Assembly: GCA_032622095.1 (NCBI GenBank)
Contig: CP136064.1
Coordinates: 251,354,484 to 251,418,483, forward strand
Direction of reading: 5' to 3'
DNA from: Siphonodentalium dalli
Lineage: Eukaryota; Mollusca; Scaphopoda; Gadilida; Siphonodentaliidae
Length of the DNA: 64,000 nt
The notes below the pieces were generated by a model. It was not told where the DNA came from and did no database searches. It saw nothing but the letters and a program-made list of their open reading frames with translations. Shown here piece by piece: positions 46,641-59,725 of this stretch (position 1 is the stretch's first letter; each line of letters starts with the position of its first letter). The position numbers and the translations under genes were made by a program.

Positions 46641-47984
46641 ACTGGTGATTTGGAGAAATAACCTCTTTCTGTTTTAAAATGAATAATAAATAAATAAAAA
46701 AATAATTTATATTATGGTCATGGTTTCTATTTTTCATATAAATTTACTAATCCCTAAACGCAGAACATCCACAAACTGCTCCAACTCAAAGTAAATGCCA
46801 AAGTAATAAAAATAAATACATCTTCAGAGAAAGAATTCTGAGATCATATGCGTAAATTCATGAGGCATTTTGCCACATTTGCATACTTTCTAACTGGCAG
46901 TTTATCAACATGGTTTTTGTAATTCCGAGAGTTGCTCCTCATGCAGTGTGTTCTTTGACATTTGATAACTTCTGTTCTAGAAATGGTTCCTGGGATTAAA
47001 ATAGAAGGCGTTGGTATGTTCACTATATTCTCTGATCATTTTTTGGCTTCATCCATTGATTTTCTGTCCTGCCCAGTACACGCGCTACCGATATAATCGC
47101 CTGAACAATAACATTGACCGTATTGATATTTCTGTCCAAGATCATCAGATTCTAGACATAAACAAATCTCGGTAATTTGCTGCAATAACAATCTTACATT
47201 GATGGATGCAAATTTGCATACACTAGATACAATGTTGCATAAGTAACCTTTCACTTGCCTTCATTCCAGGCAGTGGATGGTATCAGCTTTAAATGCATTT
47301 CCGATTAATTCTGTCAAGAGTTAAATGATCATGCTGATTGGCAATAGAACCGATGCCCACTTAGGCTACCTCTCATTGTGATATTGAAACAAAAAGTACA
47401 CATGGCTCTGCCCTCGAAATTAGGAATGAGAGGCCGATCACGATCGGTAGATGTTTAATAAATACCTTGGCGATAGCGATTAGCTATACAAACTTGAAAT
47501 CAAAAGCTCAAATAATTTGTCTTAACAAAGGGTTAATTAAAGTATTTGGGGTGGGGAGGAGTAGTTTTGAATCTCTTAACTCTGTCCCTATATTCACCCA
47601 AGGACCTCTCACTGTGAGATCCAACGGTTTAGTGATTTCGGAGGATATGTTTAGGAGTTTAAGTTAACTCATTGGAAGCAAAAGTGATAAATCCCTATCT
47701 CTGCCACTTTTGACATGCCAGATATTCCAAATTTATTCACTTCTAAAGAGAAATTATAATTTGTTGACAAGCCAGACTGCTTTGAACAACATACATGTAG
47801 GGGATTCCATCTCATATTTAAATGGTACTTTAATTACCCCCCCCCCACTTCCACCATTCTCCCCAGTTGTTATTTGTTTATCAAACATGGACAGATAAGA
47901 TCAGAATTTAATATTTGTTTTTGTTAAATTGAGCAAGGAGTTAAATCTTAAAAAAAAAAAAATATATATATATTTCGATTTTTT
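46640..47984. other. Stretch without supported features
   Basis: Only short open frames with no recognisable family; a C-run at 47839-47847 and an A-run with (TA)n at 47950-47972. Confidence 0.45.
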
Positions 47985-48370
47985 TTTATTTTGAAAAAGG
48001 GTCATAACTCCTTTAAAATAAATCGGATCAAACCCATATTCGAACTTGATCTCTATTTTGGGCTGATAAACGTACATACCAAATTTTGTTCCAATCAAAT
48101 AAAAGATATTTGAGTTATGGCAGCATGCGTGAATTCTAAGTCGAAATGGGGCCATAACTCTGTAACAAAAACTCGGATCAAACCCAAATTCGAATTCGAT
48201 CTGTATTTTGGGCTGAGAAACCCATATACAAAATGTGGTTCTGAATAGATAGAATATGTTTGAGTTATCGCATTACACGTAAAGTGTCTACAGACGGACA
48301 GACGGACGGACAGATGGACAGACGGACGGTACAACGACGAGTGGTCAATCCAGACGTCGACACTATGTGT
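47985..48370. repeat. Family E dispersed repeat with GACG tract
   Basis: gggtcataactcc and ggggccataactctg units, then cagacggacagacggacgg at about 48290-48330. Confidence 0.68.
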
Positions 48371-48911
48371 ACCATACTATGGTATGGGTACACATAAAAA
48401 TGTCCCATGGCAAATTTAATGATGTGGCATGTTAGAATCCAATTGTTGCCACAGCATTTCCCAATTGGCATTGCTTATTCCCGTGGCCAATTTCAAGAAC
48501 TGCATGGCTAAATTGTGCAATGATATTATCAAAATAGTTTCGCAATTTTGTGCAATGCTCTCTGATGGATCAAATCATGATGGGAGTATAAATAGTCAGC
48601 ATTTTCACTAAATCATAAAAAACGAGAACTTGAATCTGAGGCCTTGGCTGCCATTCATTTAGCTATCCAGATATCCGTTTAGCGATATCCGGATTATTGA
48701 AGTTTATATTGAGAACTCTCGTAGGCATCAACATGCATGTTGTCAAAATCCTATTGTTTTGACACACTTTCTTGCTCGTTTCTACTTGAGTAGACTTTTA
48801 CTTGATTAATTGATTACTTAATCAATGTTAACTCCGAATCATCTGATTGGATATCCGAATATTGTATTGCTACTGGTACAATGCCGGGTCATTTAAAGTG
48901 TTACCAGGCAG

Positions 48912-49350
48912 GCCTCAAAATATGATGCTGGACATTTGCAGAATTAGTCCCCATAGGGTGAATTTAGTGACGATACCCCGCACATCGGGCTAGCATCAAT
49001 AAATTCACCCTCTGTGGAGCTTATTCTGCTTAGGCCTCATCTTCTCTGGAAAGCATCTTTGTTATCAAATTAACAAGTTATTTTAGTTTCTTTAGAAAGT
49101 TTCATTTTCTTTTTTTAGTTTTTAATAGTTTCTCTATATTCCCAAATTTGCAGACGACATAATTAACAATCGAGGTGCCCAATGGGCCGGTGCACATCAC
49201 CATCTTATCCATCTGGGAATAAATCTGTGTCTATAGGTCTCCCATAGCAGATGAGGCCATGAAGAATGAATGATGAATTTGGTGATGCTAGCCTGCTGTG
49301 TGCGGTATAGCGTCACTTAATTCACCCTCTCGGAGACCTCATTCTGTAAA
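48912..49350. mobile_element. Family B long copy interrupted at its right end by element M
   Basis: ggacatttgcagaattagtcccc ... gagacctcattctgtaaatg, where M begins. Moderately diverged. Confidence 0.75.
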
Positions 49351-49802
49351 TGTGACCCGCCATATCAAATCCAGTCGGGATTTTTTTACCCTGTGCCAAT
49401 GCATTCTCTTATATATGCGAGTCGACCATAGGTTGCCTCGCATATATAAGAGAATGCATTGGCCTAACAATTTTTTATAATTTTTTTTTAATAAATGTTT
49501 CTTACATTTTTTAGGACATAAAATAAAAAACATCCATTACCCTGCAGGGAGCCCCACACATATATAGAAGCATATAGAAGAGTGTCGTCTGCTCATGTTT
49601 GTCTGGGGCTCTGTATGGGTAAAATTATAAAATTGTTAAAGAATACAAGAAAAAATTATTAAAATTGTAAAAAAATTGTTAGGCCAATGCATTCTCTTAT
49701 ATATGCGAGGCGACCTATGGTCGACTCGCATATATAAGAGAATGCATTGGCACAGGGTAAAAAAATCCCGACTTACGACTGGATTTGATATGGCGGGTCA
49801 CA
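49351..49802. mobile_element. Element M: same palindromes as family C, different termini
   Basis: Inverted ends TGTGACCCGCCATATCAAAT and its complement, then ccctgtgccaatgcattctc as in family C. Inserted in the right end of a family B copy. Its centre holds a smaller inverted pair at 49537-49622 (ttaccctgcagggagcccc / ggggctctgtatgggtaa). Confidence 0.82.
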
Positions 49803-50242
49803 AATGTCAAGCTCGCCTTATTATGAGGCCTGTTACCGGGTATAGTGTGATGACGATTGTTATCCATAGTAGCCCACGGGTATGTTTCAATATATTTAAA
49901 AACAAACGATTCATTTAGATATCATGCAGTCAGGAAATGACATTTATCTAGCCATGAACTTATAAAGTAATGAAACATTGAGGCCTCTGTCAACCTGTTG
50001 TTAATTACATTAGGTTGTTCTGTCTGATATTGACATATGCATCTGATCTGCTTTGATCCCAGGCATCATTAAGTTTATGGAGCCTTTTCAATATGGCATG
50101 CAGCTGTCTGATTTGTGTTTGATTTATTTTTAATATTCCATCAGAGATAATTATTATAGATTTATTGTCATCTGATGTTATAATAAGTATATCTCACAGC
50201 CTAGGGTATACCAATACCAGTAGATGCATTGTACCGTTACCG

Positions 50243-50702
50243 TTAAAGGTACTCAATCTGATTTAAAGCTCCTAAATTACTATTTCTTTGGCTTTGGGGG
50301 TAAAAAATATTTGATTCGAATCGAGGAACCCATCCATCAAAGCTCATGGTGATCAGATATCGGTTTTTGAAGTTTGTTATTTCAATTATTTGTGGCCCAG
50401 AAACACGCCGTCAAATGGATGGTCTCGGTCAAAATTGTGGATGAAGATGGATAACACTAAAAACAAGTGGTAATAATAATATCAAATTTCGTGAATACTC
50501 AAGTGATAATATGGCCATATTTCTTTGAACAAAATGTTGATAAATAACATGATTTGGGAAATTTGATACCACAGTTAACAGAAGTTAGCATTATTTTGTT
50601 GCAATTAATCAATTCTGACAACTAAAGCGTATTTTGAAGAAATGTTGTTGTTGTTGTATCTTGATGATATGGGGACCCTCTGATCGGATTGAGTACCTTT
50701 AA
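50243..50702. mobile_element. Family H element with both TIRs
   Basis: TTAAAGGTACTCAATCTGATT ... CGGATTGAGTACCTTTAA: 460 bp, TTAA at both ends, best copy for the family. Confidence 0.85.
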
Positions 50703-50731
50703 GTAATATAACTGTACACAGTGCTGTTAAT

Positions 50732-50836
50732 TAACTGTTTCATGACGGGAGCTGCGCTGGTACAGCATTAAGGATCCTGCAGTGCCAGTGCTTTCTCTTA
50801 TTTATGCGAGCCTCCGGGCCCATAGGGAGTTGAACA
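50732..50836. mobile_element. Family D left-end fragment
   Basis: ttaactgtttcatgacggga, then gtgccagtgctttctcttatttatgcgagcctcc. Confidence 0.65.
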
Positions 50837-51469
50837 ATTACTGAAAACCATATATAACCTAGACCTCTATAGATACCAACAAATTTAATTTTCTTATGGA
50901 AAATCAAACAAAATTGTGTCCTTCATGTAGCACTTCTTGTTCCAAACATGTTATTTTAACCAATAGAATAAAAATAAAAATTAGCCTGGTACCCTCAATG
51001 CATCTTTAAATGTAATCCAGAGGTTAACTACCTCGTGCCTATTGTTAAATATACTAGGTAGGCAGGTGAAGCTAATTTATTAACATAGTCATCAATCGTC
51101 ATATTGAAAGCGCGATGCAACAAGAAGTGCTTTAGAAGTGAATAAAAGACTTATTGATCAAAACACCATTATGGACCGATGACCTCAATATCGAGAACAC
51201 ACAAAAGCAATGCAGCTTCAATGCTTCTTTGATCCACATTATAATAATGTCAGCCAGGTGTTACATGCACTATTATATACTGAAGAATTCTATTGAGATT
51301 CTAACAATCATGAATTCTTCCTCTGAACATATTAGTATTTGTGCACAGCAGTAGGAAGAGTTGAGCGTCCATTGAAGGTCATTCTAAGTAACTCTTCACA
51401 ATAAGCCAGCCCTATAAATATCCACTCAGCCAAAGCAAATGCAAAAAGATATAAAAAATTTGTTTTTGG

Positions 51470-51572
51470 TCAATTCGGATTAACATTCGTAACAAATAAC
51501 TACTTTGAGCAAGATTATTCTTAATTTCTATTTGATCACCCTACCGGAGTGCATGCTTCACATCACTGTAAG
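51470..51572. mobile_element. Family I fragment
   Basis: tcaattcggattaacattcg ... gatcaccctaccggagtgc..tcacatcact. Confidence 0.65.
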
Positions 51573-51590
51573 GTTTGAAAATTTTATGTT

Positions 51591-51764
51591 CAGAATGCCC
51601 TAAATAATTGACTCCTTAACCACAAAATAATGATGGGTAATTTTTCAGGATTTAGTCGGAAATATGGCTTCCAATGAATGGCAACAAGCCATATTTCCGA
51701 ATAAATCCTGAAAAATTACCCATAATTCTGCTGTGGTTAAGGAGTCGATTATTTAGGGCATTTA
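51591..51764. mobile_element. Family A hairpin with central deletion
   Basis: cagaatgccctaaataattg ... gattatttagggcattta; both arms present, loop shortened around atggcttccaatgaatgg. Confidence 0.82.
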
Positions 51765-51792
51765 GTAACTCTAGAGATCAAGAAGCAAGACC

Positions 51793-52258
51793 AAGTCTGG
51801 ATATAGTGTGTCTGACATTTACAGAAGGAGGTCCCCAGAGGGTGAATTGTGACGCTACCCCGCACAGTGGGCAAGCATCACCAAATTCACCCTCTGGGGT
51901 ACTCATTCTGCTTAGGTCTTATCTTCTGTGAAGTAGATATTAAATCTCAAATTGACAAGTTTTTAGTTACTTTTTCCCTTCTGTTCAGTTTCTATATATG
52001 TATCTCCTACCGGTAATTTGCAGAAGATAAAATGCCACATCAAGGTGACTATTAGGTGACAATCACCAACTTCAACTGGGGAACTTCATTCTGATCCCAG
52101 GTCTCCCATAGCAGTTGCGGCCTAATCAGAATGAGGTCCCCAGACTGTGAATTTGGGGATGCTAGCCCATTCAATGTGTGGGATAGCGTCACTAAATTTA
52201 CCCTCTGGGGACCTCATTCTGCAAATATCAGACACTATTTCAAAGCAGCTGGGGCTTG
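51793..52258. mobile_element. Family B long copy
   Basis: caagtctggatatagtgtg ... gacactatttcaaagc; the exact right border is blurred by an extra agctggggcttgg. Confidence 0.8.
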
Positions 52259-52284
52259 GCCACAGGAGCAACAAAAAAAACTAT

Positions 52285-52674
52285 TTAACCCTTTACCCAA
52301 CAGAAGGGCCCTGTGCCAATGCATTCTCTTATATATGCGAGTCGACCATAGGTCGCCTCGCATATATAAGAGAATGCATTGGCTTAACACATTAACAATT
52401 ATAAAATTGTTAAAGAATGTAAGAAAAAATGGTAAAAAAAGATTTTTTTTAGGCCAATGCATTCTCTTATATATGCGAGGCAACCTATGGTCGACTCGCA
52501 TATATAAGAGAATGCATTGGCACAGGGCATAACTGTAACTATCACAATGTGGTCAAGGAGCCGGTTCCAATGATATCCATATTTGTATGGTTCTATTGAG
52601 ACAGACCGAAGATATTTTAGGCTGTTGAAGCTTTATTTGGTCGGTTTTGGCCGGTTTGTTGGGTAAAGGGTTAA
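52285..52674. mobile_element. Family C element, reverse orientation
   Basis: TTAA-bounded, 390 bp, both palindromes intact. Confidence 0.91.
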
Positions 52675-53416
52675 ACTTTCAGAAGTGCTGATAAATCATA
52701 TAAAGGCAGCTTTCAATACCTACGTGTTGTAATGTTGTGAATGCATGACATTTGTTGAGTGCTAACTCTGTTCAATTGGGACCTATTATCTATTATCTCT
52801 TTTACTGTCAATATATAGTCTGCCGATAGGGTGTTTTACTGTACACATAAGGGTCTACAGTTTGTTGCATAAACTGTTGACATTATATAACACAGGTTGT
52901 GTATAGTCACAGTGATTGCTGATAACAATATCTGAACTACTATTTATTTTAGAAAAAAAAATCTGTTGATCTTCAAGAGTTCAGTTAAACAGTATAGGCC
53001 AAGAGCCATGTCACACTGCTCCAGCATGCAAATATATTTCTATCAATGACAGTGTGCACTTGTAGTATCACCCGCGGTGGGGAACTAGTGTCCTTTGCCA
53101 CAGTCCTTGTCAAAGTTGCAAATTTCACCAATCAAACGCCAGACTCAACTAAAAGGAAGCCGTGCATGAGTGTAAATATATGGCAATGATCCATCTTTAA
53201 ATTACACCTTTTGTTATAAATTGATGAATGAGAGTAATCAACCCATGCTATCCCACCCTCCTCGCTCAAATGGACTGCCAAATAGCTTAAGAAATACTAG
53301 TAACATGACAGAAGATAAATAAGACAATGAAAGAGAGAGAATTGGAGGGAGATAGAAGTAGAAAAGAACATAATAATTATACACATGAATATGCTCGGTC
53401 TGACAAGTCATGCCAT

Positions 53417-54404
53417 CAGGGTCCGTGCTGGACCAAAATTTTCTTTAACCCTTTACCCAACAAACCGGCCAAAACCGGCCAAATAAACCTTCAACAGCCT
53501 AAAATATCTTGGGTCTGTCTCAATAAAACCATACAAATATGGATATCATTGGAACCGGCTCCTTGACCACATTGTGATAGTTACAGTTATACCCTGTGCC
53601 AATGCATTCTCTTATATATGCGAGTCGACCATAGGTCGCCTCGCATATATAAGAGATTGCATTGGCCTAAAAACAATCTTTTTTTAACACTTTTTACCAT
53701 TTTTTCTTACATTCTTTAACAATTTTATAATTTTTAATGTGTTAAGCCAATGCATTCTCTTATATATGCGAGGCGACCTATGGTCGACTCGCATATATAA
53801 GAGAATGCATTGGCACAGGGCCCTTCTGTTGGGTAAAGGGTTAAATAATTTGCCAAATGAAAATATTTTTTGCCTAATTCTTTTAGAAATTGCCAAATGC
53901 TATCTCTGATAGTACCATTTTCTACAACATTAAGTCTTATGTTTCGACACTCGGGTTTGAACGACGTATGCTATCGATAGGAAAGTTAATATTAATATTT
54001 TAGTTAATACTCGCATCTCTATTGTAGTTTATCATACAACAATAAACCTATCACCGAACAATAAAATGATAGCAGGGTTGCTTCATCAGAAGGGCACACC
54101 ACAAGACGATTAGCTATGTAAACACCACCACACTAAATACCAGTAATCCCTCCACCCTGGTCCCATCAATACTAATAGCTATCAGATTAACTGCATCTTA
54201 ATAGAGGTGTTAACTTTTCCTAAACCAAATAAAACATCATGAACTAATATAATTATATTGCAAGAGTTTTCTGAAATTAATGGTATTGATTGACCAATAT
54301 TTGTCAACTGTTTTGAGGAATTAAAAAGTGACTTGTGAAAACTTTTGCCAAATGTGAATTATTTTTGACACTGGCAAATTTGGCAAGTGGCAGCGCGAAC
54401 CCTG
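53417..54404. mobile_element. hAT-like element with perfect 8-bp duplication, hosting a family C copy
   Basis: Ends CAGGGTCCG and CGAACCCTG, flanked by catgccat at 53409-53416 and 54405-54412. A family C element (53445-53844) sits near the left end. Subterminal gccaaatg and ggcaaatttggcaag motifs recur. No transposase ORF. Confidence 0.85.
53445..53844. mobile_element. Family C element inside an hAT-like element
   Basis: TTAA-bounded, 400 bp, both palindromes intact. Confidence 0.91.
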
Positions 54405-54496
54405 CATGCCATCGACTGCCATCAAGGAGAGCACAGGAAAACAAGCCAAAGCTCACTTATTTCCACTGTGGTCCTTTATAGTTAGTGGTGGCTGAT

Positions 54497-54674
54497 CAAG
54501 CCTTGAAATAGTGTGTCTGTCATTTGCAGAATGAGGTCCTGCTTACACCTCAGCAGAATGAGGTTCCCAGAGGGTGAATTTGGTGATGATAGCCCGCTAT
54601 GCGGGGTAGCATCACTAAATTCACCCTCTGGGAACCTCATTCTGCAAATGACAGACACCCTATTTCAAGGCTTG
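54497..54674. mobile_element. Family B copy with 8-bp duplication
   Basis: caagccttgaaatagtg ... atttcaaggcttg; flanks tggctgat and tggccgat. Confidence 0.9.
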
Positions 54675-54812
54675 TGGCCGATCCAAGCCTCAAATGATAA
54701 CCTGTCCCTGCAGGACACTGCTTCAGAGAGACAAGTAGATTCTTGTGATACCCGTCACCTGTGAGGCTGTGACAACTGACAAAGTGACTCCATGAGTATT
54801 TGATCATGCCAT

Positions 54813-55274
54813 AAATCTCTACTCTGGCTAATGGGCGTAGAAATCATATTCCACTAGTATAAAACATTGGAACTTTCTGAAATTTTGACGGGGAACCCTA
54901 TAAAGTCGAAAAAATAATGGGGGGAATATATTTCTCAGTTAGTATCTGTTCCTTAATAATGTACTTCACTGTAGATGAATCTTCCAATTCCAAAATGCAT
55001 GCTTTTCCATGGTATTTGTGAGCCGATATCACAATAAACAATGAATTAATTAATCAGGAGCAAAGCAAAATCACTCACAAATTTCTTTAAATCGCGAAAG
55101 TTCGAGTTGGGCCCTACACTAACAGTGAAGTACATTATTAAGGAACACAGAATAACTAAGAAATATATTCCCCGCATTATTTATTCGACTTTATAAGGTT
55201 CCCTGTCAAAACTTCAAAAAGTTCAAAGGTTTTGCACCATATGATCTCTATGGGCGTTAGCCAGAGTAGAGATT
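54813..55274. mobile_element. Element J: fold-back element next to a family C copy
   Basis: Arms aatctctactctggctaatg...aatgtacttcactgt and complement, about 460 bp in all. The right end abuts the TTAA of 55273. Confidence 0.75.
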
Positions 55275-55729
55275 AACCCTTTACCCAACAAAACGGCCAA
55301 AACCGCCCAAATAAAGCTTCAACAGCCTAAAATATCTTCGGTCTGTCTCAATAACACCATACAAATATGGATATCATTGGAACCGGTTCATATTGACCAC
55401 ATTGTGATGGTTACATGCAGTTATGCCCTGTGCCAATGCATTCTCTTATATATGCGAGTCGACCATAGGTCGCCTCGCATATATAAGAGAATGCATTGGC
55501 CTTTAAAACTTTTTACCATTTTTTCTTACATTCTTTAACAATTAAAAAAAAAAAATCTTACATTTTTTAACAATTTTTATAATATTTTTCTACATTCTTT
55601 GACAATTTTATCATTTTTAATATGTGTTAAGCCAATGTATTCTCTTATATATGCGAGGTGACCTATGGTCGACTCGCATATATAAGAGAATGCATTGGCA
55701 CAGGGCCGTTCTGTTGGGTAAAGGGTTAA
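55273..55729. mobile_element. Family C element with enlarged spacer
   Basis: TTAA-bounded, 457 bp. The spacer between palindromes contains repeated 'cttacattctttaacaattt' units. Confidence 0.9.
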
Positions 55730-55999
55730 TGGCATGATATACATGAGCATCTACAGGCTTTATTTGATAAATAGAATAATATCTATGGTATATTAAGGTA
55801 TATGATTGAGATATATCTCTTGGTCTTGAGTTTGATATTTAGACTGTTGCCCACCATGCAGTATCCCTTAAACTCTAAATGAGAAAGAACAAGCAGTCCC
55901 TGATGGCGGTATCTCACACCCAATGGGCTAAGTTGGGGATGGCCATTTTCAAAATATGATAAAAAGTAATTGAAATCAGTTGATATTTGTTTGAAATTG

Positions 56000-56365
56000 G
56001 TTAATATTATTTTAGTTTGATTAAAATCAAAGGGCCAAACTCCGGTAAATATGTACGGACAGCTAGGCCTAGTTTGTGAACTCGTTTCAGATACTCCATT
56101 TGTGAACTCACCAACCAAAAATCTTTGAAATCTGTTGATAATTGTTCAAAATAACCCCCGGACAACTTTTTCATGGGTGAAATCAATCAAAGGGTTGTAA
56201 CTGTGGTGAAAATGTCCAGCCGGGGCTACTTATCGAACATGTTTCAGATATTCCCCTTGTTAACTCATATATCAAAATCTTTGAAATCCGTTGATAATTG
56301 TCCAAACTAATCCCCAGACAACTTTTTGGGATGACTAGACAGACGGGTGGACCCATTCCTATCTT
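56000..56365. repeat. Family E-like repeats
   Basis: Two units with aatcaaagggccaaactccgg and caaagggttgtaactgtgg, then cagacgggtggaccc; diverged. Confidence 0.55.
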
Positions 56366-56614
56366 TAAATAATTTTGTTTAAATACCCATTATTGGTGGA
56401 TAATCGAACATTTCAAATTTTACAGTTCACAATTCAGTTGTACTGGTTAAATGTTATAAGATCATTTAATATGTCCACTCCTCAAAGAAATGTTATAATC
56501 ACATATAATAGTATGCACAGGCAAAATTCTCAGGTGACACTGGGTGACAGGTAAGAAATAATTCTACCTGTCCCCTGCGACGAGCATACATTTCAAAACA
56601 TTTTGAGCCCTGAA

Positions 56615-56868
56615 CAAGCATTGAAATAGGGTGTCTGTCATTTGCAGAATGAGGTCCCCAGATGGTGAATTTAGTGATGCTACCCTGCATAGCGGGCTAG
56701 CATCACCAAATCCACCCTCTGGGGACCTCATTCTGCTTACACCTCAGCAGAATGAGGTTCCCATAGGGTGAATTTGGTGATGCTAGCCCACTATGCGGGG
56801 TAGCATCACTAAATTCATCATCTGGGGACCTCATTCTGCAAATGACAGACACGCTATTTCAAGGCTTG
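56615..56868. mobile_element. Family B double hairpin
   Basis: caagcattgaaataggg ... atttcaaggcttg, two tandem hairpins; no clear duplication. Confidence 0.86.
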
Positions 56869-57207
56869 TGAATATATCTAAGGCACACACACAGTATCCG
56901 AGCCTATCCTGGATCTCTAAACATTCCGTTTGACTTCCCAAGTGGGTCACACCTCAAAATACAATTTATTATTGAGATATGAATTATAACACTTTGAAAG
57001 GAATAAGAATGCCATTCATGGGTGTATTATCTTAGTATATCTTCACAAACTTGAGTGATAATCAAAATGTTCCATTCATGCTCATCCATTGTAATTTTTG
57101 GATTGGTCTCCGTAGGGTGCCAATTTAACTGAAAACTCCCAACATGTCTACTGACAAGCTGCGGGTAGATGGAAAATAACCAGTACCGGGTATATCATAT
57201 CCATATA

Positions 57208-57270
57208 CAGTAATGCCTAAGTAATCGACTCCTTAACCACAGCAGAATTATGGGTAACTAGAGCATTACA
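57208..57270. mobile_element. Family A remnant
   Basis: Left end cagtaatgcctaagtaatcg to attatgggtaac, joined directly to tagagcattaca of the right end. Confidence 0.7.
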
Positions 57271-57439
57271 TGTAATTGATAAACAGTAGAAATAACAAAA
57301 TTAAACACGAACTGGCACAAATGAACCAGATTAAGCTCTAGAATCTACTGGTCACCCATAAACAGTGACCCGTCAGTGACAGGTGAACATTTCGAGCCAT
57401 GGGGTGATCTCGTCCAACTCTTAAGACATTTTCAGTCAT

Positions 57440-57840
57440 CTGATTGATAATCTATCTATATAAAAAACAAGTGTTTGTGTGTGTGAGTCTGTCTGTAATC
57501 CTGTCACAATTTTGGTGCATTTAAAATTATATGACCCTCATGTCTGATGCTCCCAAATTTTGACCATGACGATGTCCGGTTGCACGTCTTAGAATACGAC
57601 TCACAAAATTGCAGGCCGATCGGTTAAAGAGGGCCTGAGATATAGCATGCTTTTTAAGGGTCATAAAAGTGATATTTTACCTGTAACCATAGTGCAGTGT
57701 ACTACGATAAATTTAGAGTTATACCATTTGGATCGGGTGGACACAATTAATTGCCCGTATCGATAGCAATGCCATCATTGTAATCCATCATATTTGATGG
57801 GCAATCCATTGTCATAGATAATCACTCAAAATGACATGTC
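57440..57840. repeat. Possible SINE- or Helitron-like repeat with (GT)n start
   Basis: ctatctatataaaaaacaag, gtgtttgtgtgtgtgagtctg, then a GC-balanced body (gcaggccgatcggttaaagag). The layout resembles the centre of element P. Speculative. Confidence 0.35.
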
Positions 57841-57844
57841 CTCT

Positions 57845-58205
57845 TGAGGGTCTGGGAATCTCATTCTGCTTAGGCCACATCTCTTCTGGGAAGTATCTTA
57901 TAACCTCAAATTAATATTGTTTTAGGTACCTTTTCCCTTCTGTTCAGTTTTTATATCTCCTAATTTGCAGAAGATAAAATGCATAATCGAGGTGACAAAT
58001 CACTAATGGGTGAACATCACCAACTTCCAACTGGAGAACTTCAATCTGATCCTAGGTCTCCCATAGCAGTTGAGGCCTAAGTATAATTAGGTTCCCACTT
58101 CCCAGAAGGTGAATTTGGTGGCTTGCTATGCCAGGTAGCATCACACTAAATTTACCCTCTGGGGACCTCATTCTGCAAATGGCAGGCACACAAAACTCAG
58201 GCTTA
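57845..58205. mobile_element. Family B long copy, left-truncated
   Basis: Begins gggtctgggaatctcattctgc, continues with the long interior and ends acaaaactcaggctt. Confidence 0.78.
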
Positions 58206-58512
58206 CATGGGAGTTTATGAATTGTTTATATGGTTTCCACTTTCCAACATGGATATAAAACATGTGAAAAAGATGCTTTGGCTCTTTGAGCAAGATTTTG
58301 TTCACTATATATGCACATATAAATTGAAATTAAATTCCATCAGTGTTTCACACCATTCGCACCAATAGTCCTGTAGTCATTCACTATAATATTTTATCGT
58401 TTCCCCTCATCCCTATTAAACTGCTGCAATAGTCTACAGGTATAATACATCAACAACCATAATATATCAAACATAATACAAAGCTCAGTGGCTATGCATA
58501 ATGCATCATGTA

Positions 58513-58735
58513 CAGTAATGCTCTAATTAATCGACCTCTTAACCAAAGCAGAATTATGGGTAACTTTTCAGGATTTAGTCGGAAATATGGCTTGTTGCCA
58601 TTCATCGGAAAGCTCTCGGGGAGAGCTTTACGATGAATGGCAACAAGCCATATTTCCGACTAAATCCTGAAAAGTTACCCATAATTCTGCTTTGGTTAAG
58701 AGGTCGATTAATTAGAGCATTACTGTACATTCATT
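58513..58735. mobile_element. Family A hairpin, full length
   Basis: 223 bp near-perfect palindrome, TA flanks on both sides (tgTA / TAcatt). Confidence 0.92.
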
Positions 58736-59363
58736 CTGACACAAAAACATTCATACGCTAATAGATTATGTGAACAGTTAATTACACTCTGCAGCGTAAA
58801 CTTCATTCAACGAATGCCATACTTAAAGCATGGGGTGAAAAGCTGCGTGTAAAAAATCTGAGCCACGAGTTTAACCACGTTGCTACTACCAGTGATGCAA
58901 TGGTACCCATTGACCTACTATAGAGGTAAACAGATCAGACAGATCGGGAATATTCCACAACATATGGTGAGGAAATCAATTCTATTTCTGTAAAGCTGGA
59001 AGGGAGGAGATCAATACTGTTGAGACCCAATCAATTTACTATGTGGCCTGAGATGGCAGATCGATTTCCAGCCAGTATAATTTTGGCCAACGTTAATTAA
59101 TGACACTGATTAGCAAACATACCATATTACTAGTACCACAACAAGTGACTCAAGAGTCAGGTTTGAAAAAATAAATAAATAAATCAGAGACATAACGAAG
59201 TTGAACTTTAAAGTGGACATAAGTTATTTCAACCATTATATAATACGTTTGTAATAATATAATATGTAGTTGGAAAGAGTAAATATAAAGATATACCCAC
59301 TGAGAGAATAATCCACTGATGAAAATAAAAATAAAAAATATGGCTCAAAACAAACGCGTTACT

Positions 59364-59725
59364 TTAAAGACATATTATGAACTTGTTCGCGGGTGCGTGA
59401 ATCTGAGAAGTTAGTACTCAGGCGGTATGCCAACTAGGGGAATGTACCATTCTACTAACATCGCTAAATCGACCATAACCATACCACTCCACTGCAAACA
59501 TCGTCTGAACTATGCACTTTTGTCAATATTTACATCTCGATTCAGGATGCAACTATCGGAGATGAACTAACGCAATGATTTTGCCAACGAGAGTCATTGA
59601 ATTTAATTAATTTATAAGAATGACTTCGTCAATTTGGATTAATATTCGTAAAAGTCACTACATTAAGCAAGCTTAATCTACATTTATATCTGATCATCCT
59701 ACCAGAATGTTTCACATCACTTTAA
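59364..59725. mobile_element. Family I element, TTAA-bounded
   Basis: TTTAAAGACATATTATGAAC ... GTTTCACATCACTTTAA, shared interior ggtatgccaactaggggaatg and catcgtctgaactatgcac. Confidence 0.75.
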
